The notes under the pieces are model-generated. The model made no database searches. It saw only the letters and a list, made by a program, of their open reading frames with translations, and had not been told where the DNA came from. 64,000 nt of DNA from Mycobacterium sp. SMC-2 (GTDB lineage Bacteria; Actinomycetota; Actinomycetes; Mycobacteriales; Mycobacteriaceae). Where the stretch lies: assembly GCF_025263485.1 (NCBI RefSeq), contig NZ_CP079863.1, forward strand, positions 4,278,001 through 4,342,000, given 5' to 3'. Positions 30,201 to 42,539 of the stretch are shown here, piece by piece. How positions within the stretch are numbered: the stretch's first letter is position 1; each line of letters starts with the position of its first letter. Both the position numbers and the translations under genes were made by a program.

Positions 30201-31670
30201 CAGCGTGCCGCCCGCCCAGCTGACCGCGACGCCATCCGGGGCTTTGCCGGCGACGTCGGCGAATCGCGCGTGGATGCCGACCCCCGGCGGGGTGGGCGCG
30301 GCGGCGGCGCGCGGCGGGACCGCCTCGTCCTCGAAGAGGACGCTGACCTCGCGCAGCGGCCGCTCCCAGCCCTGCAGCAGCCGCTCGGCGGCAACGAGCA
30401 CCCGCCGCCCGAAGGTGGCGGCGGGGATGGCGCCCAGCGCCCCGTCGATCGCTTCGATCAGCACGACAAGTTCGCCGCGTTCCATGTGGGCCGCGATGGT
30501 GATCGGGAAATGCGACAGGGTTTGTAGGGCGGATGGCCGGAATGTCGCACCGGCAGCGGTCAATTCGGTCCCGGCGGTCAGTCCGTCCAAAGGGAAGTTC
30601 TCGTAGACGAGCAGGGTGTCGAACATCTCCCCGACGCCGCCGAGTGCCCTTAGTTGGGCATGGCCGAGGTAGCCGTGCTCACGCAGCAGCGCGGCGTTTC
30701 GCTGCACCGTGCGGCAGTGCTCGCCGACGCCCGCGGCCGGGTCGAGCCGCACCCGCATGGGAACGGTGTTGATGAAAAGGCCGATCATGGTTTCCACGCC
30801 GGTCAGTTCCGGCGGCCTGCCGGACACGGTGACCCCGAAAATCACGTCATGGGTGTCGGTCAGCCGGGACAGCACCAGCGCCCAGGCCATCTGCATCAGG
30901 GTGTTGACGGTGATGCCCCGGGAGCGGGTCTCCTCGACCAATCGCGCGGTGGCCTCGGCCGGCATCCGCAGTTCGGTGGCGCGGGGCAGCGCGCTGCGCC
31001 GGTCTTCGGCCAAGCCCAGCGCCGCCGATAGCAGGGTCGGGCCCGGAAGGCCGGCCAGGTGCCGGCGCCAGACCTGTTGGCTGGCTTCGAGGTCGCGGCT
31101 CGCCAGCCAGCCGATGTAGTCGCGGTACGGCCGCGGGGTGACGGGCAGCGCCGACAGGTCGCCGCCGGCCTGATACAGGGTCATCATCTCGTTGACGAAC
31201 ACCGGCAGCGACCAGCCGTCGATCACGATGTGGTGGGCGGTGAGCACCAAACGCCATCGCGCGCTGGGCAATTCGATGAGCAGGAAGCGGATGGCCGGCC
31301 CGCGTTCCAGATCGAACGGCCGCCGACGTTCGCCAACCTCCAGCGCCTGCACTTCCTCGGGTGCGGCAGTGACGGTGCGCCACGGCAGGTCGACCCGGGA
31401 GGGCACGATCTGCACGGGGCGCGCGATGCCCCGGCTGAAGAAGCTGGCCCGCAGGTTCGGGTGGCGCACCAACATCTTTGTCGCGCAATCCCGCAACAGC
31501 GCGACGTCGAGCGCACCGGAGATGTCGGCTGCCATGCCGATCACGTACGGATCGTCGGCCTCGCCGCCGGCGAATTCGGCCAGCGTGGTGAGCGAATACA
31601 AGCCCTCTTGCAGCGGGCTCAACGCCATCACGTCCTCGATGGCGGGCGCCACATCTTTGGTGGCCGTCAT
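27264..31670 (-). CDS. mbtF: Mycobactin peptide synthetase MbtF
   Basis: NRPS of 1,468 aa adding the terminal lysine, which cyclises. Order: C domain (HHIVIDG near residue 147), A domain ([10 protein letters not shown] near 597; [24 protein letters not shown] with the A10 Lys), PCP (LGLDSIVAL, Ser near 988), and a C-terminal condensation-like domain. In the last, the HHxxxDG motif is degenerate ([11 protein letters not shown], near 1168), fitting a lactam-forming terminal domain rather than an ordinary condensation domain. Pocket positions read by eye are D235, A236, W239, D278 and E331; the acidic pair suits a lysine side chain. The ATG at 31670 overlaps the mbtE stop (ATGA); the upstream frame is not used. 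Confidence 0.95.
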   Translation of the reverse strand: MTATKDVAPAIEDVMALSPLQEGLYSLTTLAEFAGGEADDPYVIGMAADISGALDVALLRDCATKMLVRHPNLRASFFSRGIARPVQIVPSRVDLPWRTVTAAPEEVQALEVGERRRPFDLERGPAIRFLLIELPSARWRLVLTAHHIVIDGWSLPVFVNEMMTLYQAGGDLSALPVTPRPYRDYIGWLASRDLEASQQVWRRHLAGLPGPTLLSAALGLAEDRRSALPRATELRMPAEATARLVEETRSRGITVNTLMQMAWALVLSRLTDTHDVIFGVTVSGRPPELTGVETMIGLFINTVPMRVRLDPAAGVGEHCRTVQRNAALLREHGYLGHAQLRALGGVGEMFDTLLVYENFPLDGLTAGTELTAAGATFRPSALQTLSHFPITIAAHMERGELVVLIEAIDGALGAIPAATFGRRVLVAAERLLQGWERPLREVSVLFEDEAVPPRAAAAPTPPGVGIHARFADVAGKAPDGVAVSWAGGTLSYRELDALTNGLATRLADRGVRSETPVVIRLPRGPEYIVAMLAILKAGGVCVPMEPGTPPERVESILRQSGAAIVIDEASAGGPPGDFHAVDVAPGQAAYVVFTSGTTGEPKGVIGTHAAVGAYADDHRDNVLRPAAARLGRPLRIAHAWSFAFDAAWQPLVALLDGHSVHIVDEHTQTDAEALVAAIAEHRIDMIDTTPSMFAQLTACGLLTTVPLAVLALGGEALGKPAWTVIRAQCARTGMAAYNCYGPTETTVEAVVAAIAEHDEPSIGRPTRHTRAYVLDSALRPVPCGATGELYLAGAQLARGYLGRAAETSRRFVADPFAIGGRMYRTGDLVRRGLDGSLQYVGRADEQVKIRGYRVEPGEIAAALESHPAVRQAGVLVRRPQGIARLTAYVVISDAAPRPPSPAELRGMLGSRLPRYMIPQCIVTVDEIPLTVNGKLDEAALSAFDPAEAGDGEAGADPETPTEAALAELLSELLHQPRVDVSTDFLQLGLDSIVALSVVQAARARGIALRARLILECANVRELAEAIDSENITARSDLEDDTGPTPVLPNGRWLYEYGEPRRLAQTEAIRLPDDVTRAQLDAALAGIIDGHEVLRARLDRAAMTLVSTPASDAALVHEVAVSGELQAVVPEHAARAVDRLDPERGTLLAAVWLRPPAGPSVLLLAAHVLALDPASWRVVLGELDGALRSLAAGRPPAPIREHTSYRRWAGALVERAHRLDTVEFWAAQSEGADPDLGARRVDPGRDRARELDVRMIAADAETTRRLLDSGLPLPHLLVAATAATVTRWRRSRNQATPPPLLALETHGRADGLVDPAGAHIVDTGDTVGLLSSIYPIRVASADPREVGEQLAAIPGDGLDYGLLRYLRADTAERLAPLPGPQLLLNYLGAAHAHGGTGLTLERELLAGVSPQPEPDLAVRHELTIVAAMLTFDGQRVLAAQWRTLPDILGEADVAALQHLWIESLREMVR

Positions 31671-34600
31671 GGCGTACCGTCGCGTGCCGGCGACCAAAGC
31701 CGCGTCACGGCAGCCAGATCCTCGGCCGACAGCCCGGAGGTGCTCATGGGTTCGAACCGGGTGTCGGTGGGCTCCTCGATCGGCTCGGACCTGTTCTGTC
31801 CCAACGCATCCAGAGCGGCGGACAACTGCTGCACCGTCGGGTTCTCGAAGATCATCCGTGGGCTGACCGGCAGGCCGGCGGCCCGCGCCCGCGAGGCCAG
31901 CTGCACCGACAGGATGCTGTCGCCGCCCAGCGCGAAGAAGTCGTCGAAGCGGCCCACCTCGGGCGTCGAGAGCAGCTCGGCGAACATTTTGGACAGCGCC
32001 CGCTCGGTGTCGGTGCGCGACGGTTCGATGCGCGCGCTGGTGGCGACCGCCGGCCGCGGCAGCCCGGGCCGGTTCAACTTGCCCGACTCGGTCTTCGGGA
32101 GCGCACCGAGGACGGTCAACGACGAGGGCATCATGTAGCCGGGCAGTGTGCTGCCGATCGCGGCGCGCACCTCCGATGCGAACGAGGCCTTCTCGGCCTC
32201 ATCGACGATCGGCCGTTGCGGGACAACGTATCCGGCCAGTGAGGTGCCGCCGTGCACGTCCCAGGTGCGGGCCGCCGCGGCGGCGACGCCGTCGACTCCC
32301 GACAGCGCGGCCTCGACCTCGGCCAACTCCACCCGGAAACCGCGGACCTGCACCTGGTGGTCGGAGCGTCCGACGAATTCCAGTCGGCCGTCGTCGGTCC
32401 AGCGGGCGAGGTCGCCGCTGCGGTAGAGACGCGAACCGGGTTCGAGGGCATAGGGGTTGGCGACGAAACGGGTGGCGGTCAGCCCGGGCCGCTTCCAGTA
32501 GCCCCGGGCCAGTTGATCACCGGCGTAATACAGCTCGCCCACCACCCCGACCGGTACCGGCCGCAGGCCGTCGTCGAGCAGGTAGGCGTCCGCTCCCGGT
32601 ACCGGCTTGCCCACTAACGGATTCGGCAGCTCCAGTCGCCCGCGGGACACCGCACCGGAGGTCTCGGTGGATCCGATGTTGTTCAGCAGCTCGGGGTCTG
32701 CGCCGCCGCATACCGACACCAGCCGCTGCAGCAGCGACACGCTCACCGGTTCCCCGCCGCACACCAGCCGGGACAAGCCACGCACCGCCTCGGGCCGGCT
32801 GTCGACCAGGGCGGAGACCAGGCTGGGCACGGCGGTCACCTGGGCAACCCCATACCGGTTCATCAACTCTCCCAGGGCTTCCGGGTCGCGATGCTCGGCG
32901 TCGTCGGCGAGGATCATCGTGGCGCCCGCCGCCAAGCCGGCGAGCATCTCCATACCGCCTTCGAGGAACGTGATCGAGGCCTGCGCCAGTCGAACGTCGT
33001 CCGTCCGCGGCGGGTAGTGCCGCAACTGCCAGTCGAGCCGGGCGGCCATCGATCGGTGGGTGCCCAGCGCTCCTTTCGGCTTCCCAGTGGAACCGGACGT
33101 GAATACCAGATACATCGGGTCGTCGGGGTGCGGTAGGGGCAGTTCCCGCCGATCGACCTTCCCGGCCTCCACCGCCGCGCGCACCTGCGGATCGTCCAGC
33201 GAAATCACCGTGACGCCGGCCATTTCGGGCATGCCGTCCGCCGCTTCGGCCGTGGCTACCACCACCGGCGGTTGCACGTCGTCGAGCATGAACTGTTTGC
33301 GCGCCGGCGGGTAGCCGGGATCGATCGGGAAGTACCCGGCACCGGCCTTCATGATGGCCACCAGTGCCACCACCAGGTCGATGCTGCGCCGCGTCGACAG
33401 CCCCACCAGCGAGCCCGGTCCCACGCCGCGCCGGGCGAGCATCGCCGCCAGGTTGTCCGAACGACGGTGCAGCGCAGGGTAATCGATCTGCTCGCCGCCG
33501 CAGCGCACCGCGATCCGATCCGGTCCCCAGCTCCGGCTCGGCTGCAGCAATTCCGGGATGGTGCGGGGTCGTTCGAGTGGCGGCCGCTCGCCACGGCTCC
33601 ACTGCTCCAAAATACGAAGGCGCTCTTCGGCGTCGGTCAACTGCACGTCGCGCAACGTCTGGTCGATATCGCCTGCGAACGCGGTGACCACCCGCGTCAG
33701 CCAGGCGGCCAACCGCTCGATGGTGGCCCTGCGGTACAGCTCGGTGCGGAAGATCAGGTTGCAGTTGTACCCGATGCCCCCGGAGCCGTCGGCGCCGAAG
33801 AAGTTGACACTGAGATCGGCGTGCGCCATGTCGAAGACGGGGTCCAACGAGGTGCACACCGTGTCCTGGCCACCGGTTTCGGGGGCCGGCTCGATCACCC
33901 GGGTGGCCGGCAGCTGGTCGCGGACGTGCACCACGACCTGGAACAGCGGGTTGCGCGACAGCGAGCGCACCGGGCTGACGCTGTCGACCACCCGGTCGAA
34001 CGGCAGATCCTGGTGGGCGTAGGCGGCCAGCGCGGTCTGCCGGGCGCGGGTCAGCAGCTCGCGCAGCGTCGGGTTGCCGGCCAGGTCGTTGCGCAGCACG
34101 AGGATGTTGACGAAAAAGCCGATCAGTTGGTCCAATTCGGCCTCGGTGCGCCCGGCGACCGGGGTGCCCAGGGGGATGTCCAGGCCGCCACCCGCCTTGT
34201 GCAGCACCACGGCGACGGCCGTTTGCAGCAGCATGAATTCGGTGATGCCCAGCTCGCGGGACAACTCGGCGAGCTTGGCGCGGGTGGCCGCGTCGATGTG
34301 GAAGTCGACGGATTCGCCCGCACCGCTGGGCACCGGCTGGCGCGGGAAGTCGGGCCGCAGCCCGGTGTCCTCGGGAAGCCCGGCCAGTTGCCGGTTCCAG
34401 TACTCCCGCTGCTCGGCGGCGACCGGGGACTCGTGACCGCTCGAGTCGCCCAGGAACTCCCCCTGCCACGCCGCGTAGTCGGCGTACTGCACCCGCAGCG
34501 GCGCCCAGGCCGGGGCTTCCCCGACCCGCCGGGCCCGATACGCGGTCATGACGTCGGCAAAGAGCACCCCGGCCGACCAATGGTCGGAGGCGATGTGGTG

Positions 34601-37600
34601 CACCACCAGCGACAGCACGTGCTCGGCGGCGTTGTCGGCGGTGTGCAGCACCGCGACCCGAACGGGCAACTCGCGGTCCAGCTCGAAGCAGTGGCGGCGC
34701 TCGGCGTCCAGTTGCCGCTGCAGCCAGTCATCGTCGGGCCCGCTGGCGCGGCGCACGGAGACCTCCCCGGCCGGTCCGACCACCTGGTAGGGCACACCGT
34801 CCAGTTCCACGTAGGAGGTGCGCAGGATTTCGTGCCGCGCGACGACGTCGCCGACGGCGGCGATCAGCGCGTCGATGTCCCACGGTCCGCTCAGTTTCGC
34901 GGCGAAGGGAATGTTGTTGACCCAGCTGGGTCCGTCGACGCGGTAGGCGAACCAGCTGCGCAGCTGGGATGCCGACAGCGGCATGGGCTCGTCGTGGGCG
35001 GTCGCGATCAGCTTGGGCCGCGACTGCGTGAGCTCGCCGGAACTCAGCTGGTCGACCCGCTCCGCCAGCAGGCCCACCGTCGCCAGTTCGAAGACGTCGC
35101 GGATGCCGATCTCCACTCCGCACTCCGAGCGGATCGCGGTGACCAGTTTGGTGGCCACCAGTGAGTGGCCGCCCAAGTCGAAGAACGAGTCGTCGACACC
35201 CACCCGGTCGTGGCCGAGCAGCCCGGAAAACAGTGCGGCGATGCGGCGTTCGGCGGGAGTCGTAGGGTCGCGGTATTCCGCGCCCGCGGCGATCTGCGGT
35301 TGGGGCAACGCGGTGCGGTCGATCTTGCCGTGCGCCGTGATCGGAATCTCGTCGAGCGCCACGTAGGCGGCCGGCGTCATGTAGTCCGGGAGCGCAGCGG
35401 CCACCCGGGCGCGGATGCGTTCGACGTCAACGGTTTCCGGGCCGCCGCCCTGGGCCGGCGTGACGTATCCCACCAGGCTCTTGCCCAACCGGGGCAGGTC
35501 CATGGCCAACACCACCGCCTGCCCCACGCTGGGATCGACCGAGATGGCGGCGGCGATCTCGCCCAGTTCGATGCGGAAGCCCCGGATCTTCACCTGCTCG
35601 TCGGCGCGGCCGACGAATTCGATGTCCCCGTCGGCGTTGCGGCGGGCCAGGTCACCCGAGCGGTACAGCCGGCCGCCCGGGGTGAAGGGGTCGGCGACGA
35701 AACGCTCGGCCGTCAGGCCCGGCCGGCGGTGGTATCCGTGCGCGACATGCGTTCCGCCGATGTAGATCTCGCCGATCACGCCCGCCGGAACCGGCCGCAG
35801 CGCGTTGTCGAGGAGATGCACCTGGGTGTTGATCTTGGGACGTCCGATGGGCACCACCCGCGTGCCCTGAGCCCCTTCCACCGGGTAGCTGGTGCAGTTG
35901 ACCACGGTCTCCGTCGGTCCGTAGAAGTTGTACAGCAGCGCGTCGAAGGTGGCGTGAAACTTGTCGGCGATCTCGCCCGGTAGCGCCTCCCCGCCGATGG
36001 GGACCCGCCGCAGCGTGCGCCACTGGCTGACCCCGGGAAGCGACAGGAACAGACCGAGCAGCGACGGCACGAAGTGCATCGAGGTGATGCCCTCGCGGCT
36101 CAGCAGATCGGTCAAATAGCCGATGTCGCGCAGGCCGTCGGGCCGCGGAATGACCAGGCGCGCACCCATTATCAACGTGCCGAAGATCTCCCCCATCGAC
36201 ACGTCGAAGCTCGGCGACGCGACCTGCAACAGCCGGTCGGTTTCGTCGACGCGGTACTCCGCACCGAACCAGACGAAGTATTCGGCAATCGGCGCGTGGG
36301 GCACCGGCACGCCCTTGGGCAGCCCGGTCGACCCCGACGTGTAGATCAGGTAGGCGGTGTTGTCCGGGCTCAGTGGCCGGATAAGCTCGGCGGGCGCGGT
36401 GGCCGGGTACCGCGACAGTCCGGTAATCGGCTCGCGCAGCACCAGTTTGGCGTCTGCGTCACCCACGATGAAGGTCAGCCGGTCCGCTGGGTAGGTGGGA
36501 TCCACCGGCAGGTAGACCGCCCCTGCCTTCAGCACGCCCAGCGCGGTGATGACCAACTCGGGTGACTTGTCCAGCAGCACCGCGACGCGGTCCTCGGTGC
36601 CGACGCCCCGCTCGATCAGCCAGTGCGCCACGCGGTTCGACTCTTCGTCGATCTCGCGGTAGGTGTACTCGCGGCCCTCGTAGACGACGGCGATGGCAGC
36701 GGGCGACAGCGCCGCTCGGCGGGTGACCAGCGCGGGCAAGGTCGCGGCCGGGGTCTGGAACTCCGCGCCGGTCGAGGCCCTGCGCAGCCAGTCGGCGTCC
36801 TCGGAGTCCATCAGCGCGCACGCCGACAGCGTCGAATCGGGGTTGGCGAGCGCGTTGTCCAGCAACACGGCATAGTGCCGCAGCAGCTGGTCCACCAACC
36901 CCTGATCGAGCACCTCGACCAGGTATTCGGCCTCGACGAACCCGCCGCCCGAGCGGTCCAGCTCGACCATGAAACTCAGGGGCAGCTGGTTGAAATGGCC
37001 GCGCAACTCCCCGCGCGTGCAGCGCACGCCGGGCGGGCAGAAGCCGGCGCCATCGGGCTGCCTCTGCCCGAAGCTCACCCGGGTCATCCGGTCGGCGCCG
37101 TGCCGGCGGTCGGGATTGGACTCGCGGACCAGCCAGTCCAAGTCGGCGCGCGAATGGGCAAAGGCGCCCACCGCGCTGTCCCGGGTTTGGGCCAGCAGCT
37201 CACGGAACGTCTGGCGCGGCTCCGGCCGCACCCGAATCACCACGGTGTTGCCGTAGTAGCCGATGGCGGATTCGGTCCCGACGCCGCGGTTGAGCACGGG
37301 GGCCGCGATCAGAAAGTCGGTCGACTGGGTGTAGCGGTGCACCAGGGCCGCGAAGGCGGCCATCAGCACCATGTACGGCGTGGCACCGGTTTCGCGCGCC
37401 AGCGCCGCCGCCCGGTCGACGGTGGCCGCGGACAACCGCGTCGTGGCGCGTTGCGCACGCCAGGTGCTCGGCACCACTGATCCGTTGGGACCCGGAAGCT
37501 CAAGTGGCTCCGGCAGATTCGCCATCAGGGGCCGCCAGTATTCGAAGTCGGCGGCATTCGCGGCTTCGTCCGGCACGGGGGCCGCCACCGCGGGCTCGTC

Positions 37601-38209
37601 GGCGAAGCCGTCCGGATCGGTGTATGCGCGGGTCAGGTCGGCGAAAAAGGGGCCCCAGGAGCCATCGTCCCAGGCGATGTGATGGGCGGTGATCAGCAGC
37701 ATCAGCTCGTCGGCGGACAGGCGCGCCACGGTGACACGCAGCGGCGAATCCTTGGCGAGGTCGAAGGGACGGCGGAAATCCCGCTGCGCCAGCACATCCA
37801 GCCGCAACCGCCGGGCCTGATCGGTCAGCGCCGACAAGTCGTGCTCGGCCCACTCGGGTCGTAGCTCGTCGCGGATGACCGGGCACGGGTCGCCATCCGC
37901 GCCGGTGTCATACGTCGTGTGCAGGCCGTGATGCCGCGCGGCCACGGCGTCGACCGCGCACCGCAGTCGTTCGGTGTCGACCGCACCGGTGATGCGGTAG
38001 GAGACACAGACGTTGAGCAGCGCGCTGTCGGGGTCCATCGACTGCACGAACCACATCCGGTGCTGGCCGGCGGACATGCGCGGCTCGTCGTGGGCCGCCA
38101 CGGGTGCGCCGGCGGCCGGCCTGGCCAGGCCCCGTTCGGCGATCTTGCGGCGCAACAATTCCAGGCGCTCGTCGTCGAGCCGTGCGCCGGTTCGGGTGGG
38201 GTTCGTCAC
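31667..38209 (-). CDS. mbtE: Mycobactin peptide synthetase MbtE, two-module form
   Basis: NRPS of 2,180 aa with two full modules. C1 (HHIAWDD, near residue 178), A1 ([10 protein letters not shown] near 626, [10 protein letters not shown] near 668, [11 protein letters not shown]), PCP1 (LGGHSL, Ser near 1014). Then C2 (HHIASDHW near 1206), A2 ([10 protein letters not shown] near 1706), PCP2 (LGGDSI, Ser near 2095). A2 keeps the ATP-binding motifs and the A10 Lys (ESGKLNR), but its A4 segment is [10 protein letters not shown], so the Asp (D235) that holds the alpha-amino group is Leu, and A5 is NNIGSTET. One module suffices for the first lysine of mycobactin. I recall M. tuberculosis MbtE as about 500 residues shorter. 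GTG start overlaps the mbtD stop (GTGA). Confidence 0.92.
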   Translation of the reverse strand: MTNPTRTGARLDDERLELLRRKIAERGLARPAAGAPVAAHDEPRMSAGQHRMWFVQSMDPDSALLNVCVSYRITGAVDTERLRCAVDAVAARHHGLHTTYDTGADGDPCPVIRDELRPEWAEHDLSALTDQARRLRLDVLAQRDFRRPFDLAKDSPLRVTVARLSADELMLLITAHHIAWDDGSWGPFFADLTRAYTDPDGFADEPAVAAPVPDEAANAADFEYWRPLMANLPEPLELPGPNGSVVPSTWRAQRATTRLSAATVDRAAALARETGATPYMVLMAAFAALVHRYTQSTDFLIAAPVLNRGVGTESAIGYYGNTVVIRVRPEPRQTFRELLAQTRDSAVGAFAHSRADLDWLVRESNPDRRHGADRMTRVSFGQRQPDGAGFCPPGVRCTRGELRGHFNQLPLSFMVELDRSGGGFVEAEYLVEVLDQGLVDQLLRHYAVLLDNALANPDSTLSACALMDSEDADWLRRASTGAEFQTPAATLPALVTRRAALSPAAIAVVYEGREYTYREIDEESNRVAHWLIERGVGTEDRVAVLLDKSPELVITALGVLKAGAVYLPVDPTYPADRLTFIVGDADAKLVLREPITGLSRYPATAPAELIRPLSPDNTAYLIYTSGSTGLPKGVPVPHAPIAEYFVWFGAEYRVDETDRLLQVASPSFDVSMGEIFGTLIMGARLVIPRPDGLRDIGYLTDLLSREGITSMHFVPSLLGLFLSLPGVSQWRTLRRVPIGGEALPGEIADKFHATFDALLYNFYGPTETVVNCTSYPVEGAQGTRVVPIGRPKINTQVHLLDNALRPVPAGVIGEIYIGGTHVAHGYHRRPGLTAERFVADPFTPGGRLYRSGDLARRNADGDIEFVGRADEQVKIRGFRIELGEIAAAISVDPSVGQAVVLAMDLPRLGKSLVGYVTPAQGGGPETVDVERIRARVAAALPDYMTPAAYVALDEIPITAHGKIDRTALPQPQIAAGAEYRDPTTPAERRIAALFSGLLGHDRVGVDDSFFDLGGHSLVATKLVTAIRSECGVEIGIRDVFELATVGLLAERVDQLSSGELTQSRPKLIATAHDEPMPLSASQLRSWFAYRVDGPSWVNNIPFAAKLSGPWDIDALIAAVGDVVARHEILRTSYVELDGVPYQVVGPAGEVSVRRASGPDDDWLQRQLDAERRHCFELDRELPVRVAVLHTADNAAEHVLSLVVHHIASDHWSAGVLFADVMTAYRARRVGEAPAWAPLRVQYADYAAWQGEFLGDSSGHESPVAAEQREYWNRQLAGLPEDTGLRPDFPRQPVPSGAGESVDFHIDAATRAKLAELSRELGITEFMLLQTAVAVVLHKAGGGLDIPLGTPVAGRTEAELDQLIGFFVNILVLRNDLAGNPTLRELLTRARQTALAAYAHQDLPFDRVVDSVSPVRSLSRNPLFQVVVHVRDQLPATRVIEPAPETGGQDTVCTSLDPVFDMAHADLSVNFFGADGSGGIGYNCNLIFRTELYRRATIERLAAWLTRVVTAFAGDIDQTLRDVQLTDAEERLRILEQWSRGERPPLERPRTIPELLQPSRSWGPDRIAVRCGGEQIDYPALHRRSDNLAAMLARRGVGPGSLVGLSTRRSIDLVVALVAIMKAGAGYFPIDPGYPPARKQFMLDDVQPPVVVATAEAADGMPEMAGVTVISLDDPQVRAAVEAGKVDRRELPLPHPDDPMYLVFTSGSTGKPKGALGTHRSMAARLDWQLRHYPPRTDDVRLAQASITFLEGGMEMLAGLAAGATMILADDAEHRDPEALGELMNRYGVAQVTAVPSLVSALVDSRPEAVRGLSRLVCGGEPVSVSLLQRLVSVCGGADPELLNNIGSTETSGAVSRGRLELPNPLVGKPVPGADAYLLDDGLRPVPVGVVGELYYAGDQLARGYWKRPGLTATRFVANPYALEPGSRLYRSGDLARWTDDGRLEFVGRSDHQVQVRGFRVELAEVEAALSGVDGVAAAAARTWDVHGGTSLAGYVVPQRPIVDEAEKASFASEVRAAIGSTLPGYMMPSSLTVLGALPKTESGKLNRPGLPRPAVATSARIEPSRTDTERALSKMFAELLSTPEVGRFDDFFALGGDSILSVQLASRARAAGLPVSPRMIFENPTVQQLSAALDALGQNRSEPIEEPTDTRFEPMSTSGLSAEDLAAVTRLWSPARDGTP

Positions 38210-41200
38210 GCGGGGAGTCCAACCTTCCTGGCTTGGCGAGCATCGAGTGTCGCGGCTTTTACCGGCTCGCCGGTCGGGCGGGCGCGCAGCGCGTCGATCA
38301 ATTCGTCCAGGGTGATGCCGCCGAGCATGCGAGCCACCGGGACGGAGCTTCCGACCGTCCGGCGCAGCCGCTTGCGCAGGTCGAGTGCGAGCAACGAGTC
38401 CACCCCAAGGTCGATCAGTGGTGCGCTCGGGTCGATCGAAACCGAGTCACCCAGGTGCAAGGTCGCGGCGAGCTCCGCGCGCACCACCTCGGCGAGCGGC
38501 TTCGCGGCGGAGACGCCCACTGCGCCATCGCCGCCTTGGGGCGCGCGGAACGGCGTTGGTATGCCTTGGCTTTCGAAGAACACCGCCAGCCGGTCGAAGT
38601 CCGCGTCGAAGATCAGCGGGTCGCCGTCGTAGCGGTACAGGCTGGCCTCGATCGCCAGGTCCGGCAGCATCGCGATCAGGCCGGAGCGTTCGGTGCGGGT
38701 GATCTCGTCGGCCGTCACCACGCCGGCGGCCTGCCAGAGTCCCCACCGAATCGCGACGCAGTCGTGGCCGCGGCCGCGCAGCTGGGCGGCCAACAGGTCG
38801 AGCATCCGGTTCGAGGCGGCGTAGGCCGCGTGGTTGTGGCCGCCCCACACGCCGAACACCGACGAGCAGGCCAGGATTCGGCAATCCGGCCGTAGCGGCC
38901 ACACGTCGGCGAGCAGCGCGAGGCCACGGACCTTGGCGGCGCACACCGTCGCCACGTGGGTACCGGTCAAAGCGCCGCGGGAGCGGGCCTCGGCGATGCC
39001 CGCGGTGTGGACCACCAGCGACGCGCCGGGGCCGGCGTGCCGGGCGGCGACGGCGGCCAGCGCGAGCGGATCGGTGATGTCGCACCGCGGGGCGTGCACC
39101 TCGGCGTTGTGGTCCGCGATGAGCCGGCGCAGCGTGGCGAGGTCGATACCGTTGCGGCTCAACAGAGTGACCGTCCGTGCGCCGCGCTCGATGCAGTACC
39201 GGGCGTACTGCAGGCCGATCGCTCCGCTGCCGCCGGTGATGACGACGTTGTCCAGCGCGGCGGCATCCAACGGCCGTCTGGTCGCCGAATCGCGGCATTC
39301 GCGGAAGGTTCGGACGTAGCGCCGCGGCGATGCGCCGCCGCGCAGCGCGACCTCGGCTACCTCACCGAGCAGCGCGTCGACGACGGCGTGCGCCGTCGGC
39401 TCGTCGACGTCCGGGCCCGCCAGGTCCAGGTGCCCGAACGCCTGGTCGGTGAATTCGAAGCCGACGCTGCGGTGCATCGCGGCCAGCGCCGCCTGCGCCG
39501 GGGACGCATCGGCGCCATCCCGGTCGAGGGCCTCGGCGCCGGTGGTGAGCAACCACACGGCCCGGCACCGCGCGCCGATCAGGGCGGCGTAGTCGGGTAG
39601 ACCCGCGTCGGGCCGGCGCGCGATCTGCTCGATCGCGGCGGCGGCGTCCGGCTCGTCCAGGCCGGGGGCGATGACGGCGAGGATTTCCGCGTCGCGCGGC
39701 GGGACAACCCGGCAACTCCCCTGTGCACCAACGGCGTCGATCAGCCGCTGCGTCAAAGCGGTTTCGATACCGGCGAGGGTGAAGAACCCGATGTCGGCGC
39801 CCGACGCGTCTGACGGGGTCGCCTGCTGCCAGTCCTCCACGGCGACGGTGAGCGATGACGCCGGCGCCGTCTGCATCGGAGGTTCGGGTGCCGCCCACAG
39901 ATGCACCGCCCGCATGGGCGCGTTCGGGAACCCGCGCAGCGGCGGCCGGACACCACCGGATATGGTGTCGCCCCAATGGCAGCCGGGATCGGCGGCCGCC
40001 ACGGTGGCGATGTTCCCCGCCAGCACGTCAGTGATGGCGCCTTCGCGGTGCCCCGAACCGACGACGACGGTCGTGCGCTCGTCGATCAGCTCCGCGAGCG
40101 GATACAGCAGCGAGGGATGCGCGGACAGCTCGATGAACGTGGTGGCTCCGAGCTTCTGTGCAGCCGCCACCGCGTGATCGAAACGCACGGTGTTGCAGAG
40201 GTTGTCATACCAGTACTGGCAGAAGTCCGCGTCGCTGCCGACCTCGGCGCCGAAGGTTGAGCCGACGAATCTGACCGGGCTGGCCCGGAATGCGGAGCGG
40301 GGAACCAACTCGGCCAACTCGGTGCGCAACCGCCGCAGGACGCTGGTGTGCCCCGGGTAGTCCACGGACAGTTGGTGGGCGAACACGCCCCGCTGCCGGG
40401 CCAGCCGCACGGCGGCCGCCACGGCGTCGTGCTCGCCGGACACCACGGTCGAGGAAGGGCCGTTGACCGCCGAAACTTCCAGCCAACCAGCCGTTTCGGC
40501 TATGACAGCCACGGCCTCGTCGACGCCGGCACCGAGCACCGCCATGGCGTAGTCGCCGGTCAATTGGTCGACGATCGTGGCGCGGGCTCCCACCAACGCG
40601 ACCGCGTCTGGCAGCGAAATCGTTCCGGCGACGTACGCCGCCGCCACCTCGCCGAGGCTGTGTCCGATGGCGATCGCGGGGAGCACGCCGTGGAACCGCC
40701 ACTCGTGGGCCAGGCTGACGGCGTGGGTGAACTGCGCTCCCTGGATTTCGGTGCGCGCCCAGTACTGGTCGAGTTTTCCGGTCAGGTAGGGCAACGGCGA
40801 GGGCAGGCCGGCGGTGAGAAACGCCCGGGCACATCGGTCGGCCTCGGCCCGGTAAGCGGGAAGTCGTTGGTAGGCCCCGGCGCCCATCGATGGCCATTGG
40901 TTGCCCTGGCCGGGAAACACGAAGGCGATGCGGGGGGCGACGCCGATGGAGGATCGGGTGACCAGCGGGTGCTCTTCGCCGCTGGCCAGCGCGGCCAGCC
41001 CGGAGGCCAGCTCGGCGCGGTCGGCGGCCCGGAGCACCGCGCGGTGCCGCCGCACCCGCCGCAGCCGCAGCAGGGTCGAGGCTATCGCCGCGGGGTCTGC
41101 GTCCGCACCGGCGCGGCGCAGGTAGTCCAGGATGGCTTGGGCGTCCTGACCGATCAGCTCTTCGTGATGGGCGGAGAGGAGCACGGGCACGCGGCCGTCG

Positions 41201-41223
41201 GGCAGTGGCGAGGTCAGCATCAC
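38206..41223 (-). CDS. mbtD: Polyketide synthase MbtD (AT-KR-ACP)
   Basis: PKS subunit of 1,005 aa working with MbtC to extend the chain by a malonyl unit. Acyltransferase with [10 protein letters not shown] and nucleophile GHSLGE (Ser near 190); a linker region (about 430-620); ketoreductase with [15 protein letters not shown] (near 664) and [20 protein letters not shown]-terminal [13 protein letters not shown] (Ser near 941). No KS is present, which is why MbtC is needed. GTG at 41223 (or the next codon, ATG) overlaps the mbtC stop. Confidence 0.95.
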   Translation of the reverse strand: MMLTSPLPDGRVPVLLSAHHEELIGQDAQAILDYLRRAGADADPAAIASTLLRLRRVRRHRAVLRAADRAELASGLAALASGEEHPLVTRSSIGVAPRIAFVFPGQGNQWPSMGAGAYQRLPAYRAEADRCARAFLTAGLPSPLPYLTGKLDQYWARTEIQGAQFTHAVSLAHEWRFHGVLPAIAIGHSLGEVAAAYVAGTISLPDAVALVGARATIVDQLTGDYAMAVLGAGVDEAVAVIAETAGWLEVSAVNGPSSTVVSGEHDAVAAAVRLARQRGVFAHQLSVDYPGHTSVLRRLRTELAELVPRSAFRASPVRFVGSTFGAEVGSDADFCQYWYDNLCNTVRFDHAVAAAQKLGATTFIELSAHPSLLYPLAELIDERTTVVVGSGHREGAITDVLAGNIATVAAADPGCHWGDTISGGVRPPLRGFPNAPMRAVHLWAAPEPPMQTAPASSLTVAVEDWQQATPSDASGADIGFFTLAGIETALTQRLIDAVGAQGSCRVVPPRDAEILAVIAPGLDEPDAAAAIEQIARRPDAGLPDYAALIGARCRAVWLLTTGAEALDRDGADASPAQAALAAMHRSVGFEFTDQAFGHLDLAGPDVDEPTAHAVVDALLGEVAEVALRGGASPRRYVRTFRECRDSATRRPLDAAALDNVVITGGSGAIGLQYARYCIERGARTVTLLSRNGIDLATLRRLIADHNAEVHAPRCDITDPLALAAVAARHAGPGASLVVHTAGIAEARSRGALTGTHVATVCAAKVRGLALLADVWPLRPDCRILACSSVFGVWGGHNHAAYAASNRMLDLLAAQLRGRGHDCVAIRWGLWQAAGVVTADEITRTERSGLIAMLPDLAIEASLYRYDGDPLIFDADFDRLAVFFESQGIPTPFRAPQGGDGAVGVSAAKPLAEVVRAELAATLHLGDSVSIDPSAPLIDLGVDSLLALDLRKRLRRTVGSSVPVARMLGGITLDELIDALRARPTGEPVKAATLDARQARKVGLPA

Positions 41224-42539
41224 GCGACCTCGGGCAGGGAGACGATGACGTGCGCGTTGGTGCCGGCGATGCCGAATGCCGATGTCGCCGCGATCCGTTG
41301 GCCGCCGACCGCGGGCCAGGGGGTCAGGGCCTTCGCCAAGCGCAAACCCTGGCTGTCCCAGTCGATTTCCGGGCTCGGGTCCGCCGTGTGCAGGGTCGGT
41401 GGGATAGCCCCGTGCTCGGCGGCGACCATCACCTTGGCCAGCCCCAGCGCCCCGCTGGCGGCCAGGGCGTGCCCCACATTCGATTTCACCGAGCCCAGCA
41501 GCGCACCGCCGCCGGATGCCGTGTCGCCGTAGGTTTGTGCCAGCGATCGCAGTTCGGTGCGGTCGCCGAGCCGGGTGCCGGTGCCGTGGCCTTCGATCAT
41601 CCCTACCTCTTCGGGCCGAATCCCGGCCTGCGCCATGGCTCGCCGGAACAGGCGGACCTGCGCCTCACCGCTGGGGGCGCTGAGCCCGGCGCTGCGGCCG
41701 TCCTGGTTGACGGCGGTGGCGCGGACCTCGGCGACGACCTGGCGACCGGCGCGTAATGCGGCCGACTTGCGTTGCAGCACAAACATCGCCGCCCCCTCGC
41801 CCCACACCGTTCCGCTGGCCTGCGCACTGTAGGGGCGGCAATGACCGTCGTCGGAGAGGGCGTGTTGCTTGGAGAACTCGACGAAGAAGCCGGGCGAGCC
41901 CAGCACGTTGACCCCACCGGCCAGCGCCAGGTCGCAGTCGCCGTTCTGCACCGATCGCACGGCGACGTGGAAGGCCGCCAGCGCGGACGCACACGACGAA
42001 TCCACCGTCAGCGCAGGCCCGGCCAATCCCAGCGTGTAGGCGACCCGTCCGGAGATCACGCTCAGCGCGGTCCCGGCCAGCAGGTGTCCGCTGTGCTCGG
42101 AGAAGTTCGCCATCTGTGGCCCGTATCCGGTGGCCGAGGCGCCGACGAAGCACCCCACGTCATGCCCGGCCAGGTCGTCGGGGTTGATGCCGCTGTTTTC
42201 CAGTGCCCGCCAGGACACCCGAAGCGCGACGCGTTGCTGGGGGTCCATGGCGACGGCCTCGCGCGGCGAGATGCCGAAGAACTCCGGGTCAAATGCCGTT
42301 GCGCCGGTCAGGAATCCACCGCGGTCGTGGATCTCCTTGAAGCCGCTGCGCCGCGACCCGGCAAGCAGCTCGCGCACCCGCCAACCGCGGTCGGTGGGGA
42401 ACGGCCCCAGCGCCTCCCCGCCCTGCGACAACAGCTCCCAGTATTTCTCGGCGGTGTCGATGCCACCGGGCGCTTCGACGGCCATGCCGGCGATCACGAC
42501 CGGATCGGATGCGCCGTTGAGGTTCTCAGACATCGGCAT
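41220..42539 (-). CDS. mbtC: Ketosynthase MbtC
   Basis: Stand-alone beta-ketoacyl synthase, 439 aa, acting in trans with MbtD. Catalytic Cys in VDSSCASAL (near 182), His in IEGHGTGTRLGD (near 316) and His in KSNVGHALAASG (near 355). GMAVEAPGGI and FGISPREAVAMDPQQR are modular-PKS KS features. Two in-frame ATGs (42539, 42533) both overlap the thioesterase end; the first follows GGGTGA. Part of the coupled mbt operon. Confidence 0.95.
   Translation of the reverse strand: MPMSENLNGASDPVVIAGMAVEAPGGIDTAEKYWELLSQGGEALGPFPTDRGWRVRELLAGSRRSGFKEIHDRGGFLTGATAFDPEFFGISPREAVAMDPQQRVALRVSWRALENSGINPDDLAGHDVGCFVGASATGYGPQMANFSEHSGHLLAGTALSVISGRVAYTLGLAGPALTVDSSCASALAAFHVAVRSVQNGDCDLALAGGVNVLGSPGFFVEFSKQHALSDDGHCRPYSAQASGTVWGEGAAMFVLQRKSAALRAGRQVVAEVRATAVNQDGRSAGLSAPSGEAQVRLFRRAMAQAGIRPEEVGMIEGHGTGTRLGDRTELRSLAQTYGDTASGGGALLGSVKSNVGHALAASGALGLAKVMVAAEHGAIPPTLHTADPSPEIDWDSQGLRLAKALTPWPAVGGQRIAATSAFGIAGTNAHVIVSLPEVA

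Noticed and set aside
33272..35164. 630-aa plus-strand frame opposite mbtE
   Set aside because: Lies wholly antisense to the second condensation and adenylation domains; composition is His/Gln/Arg-rich shadow sequence.
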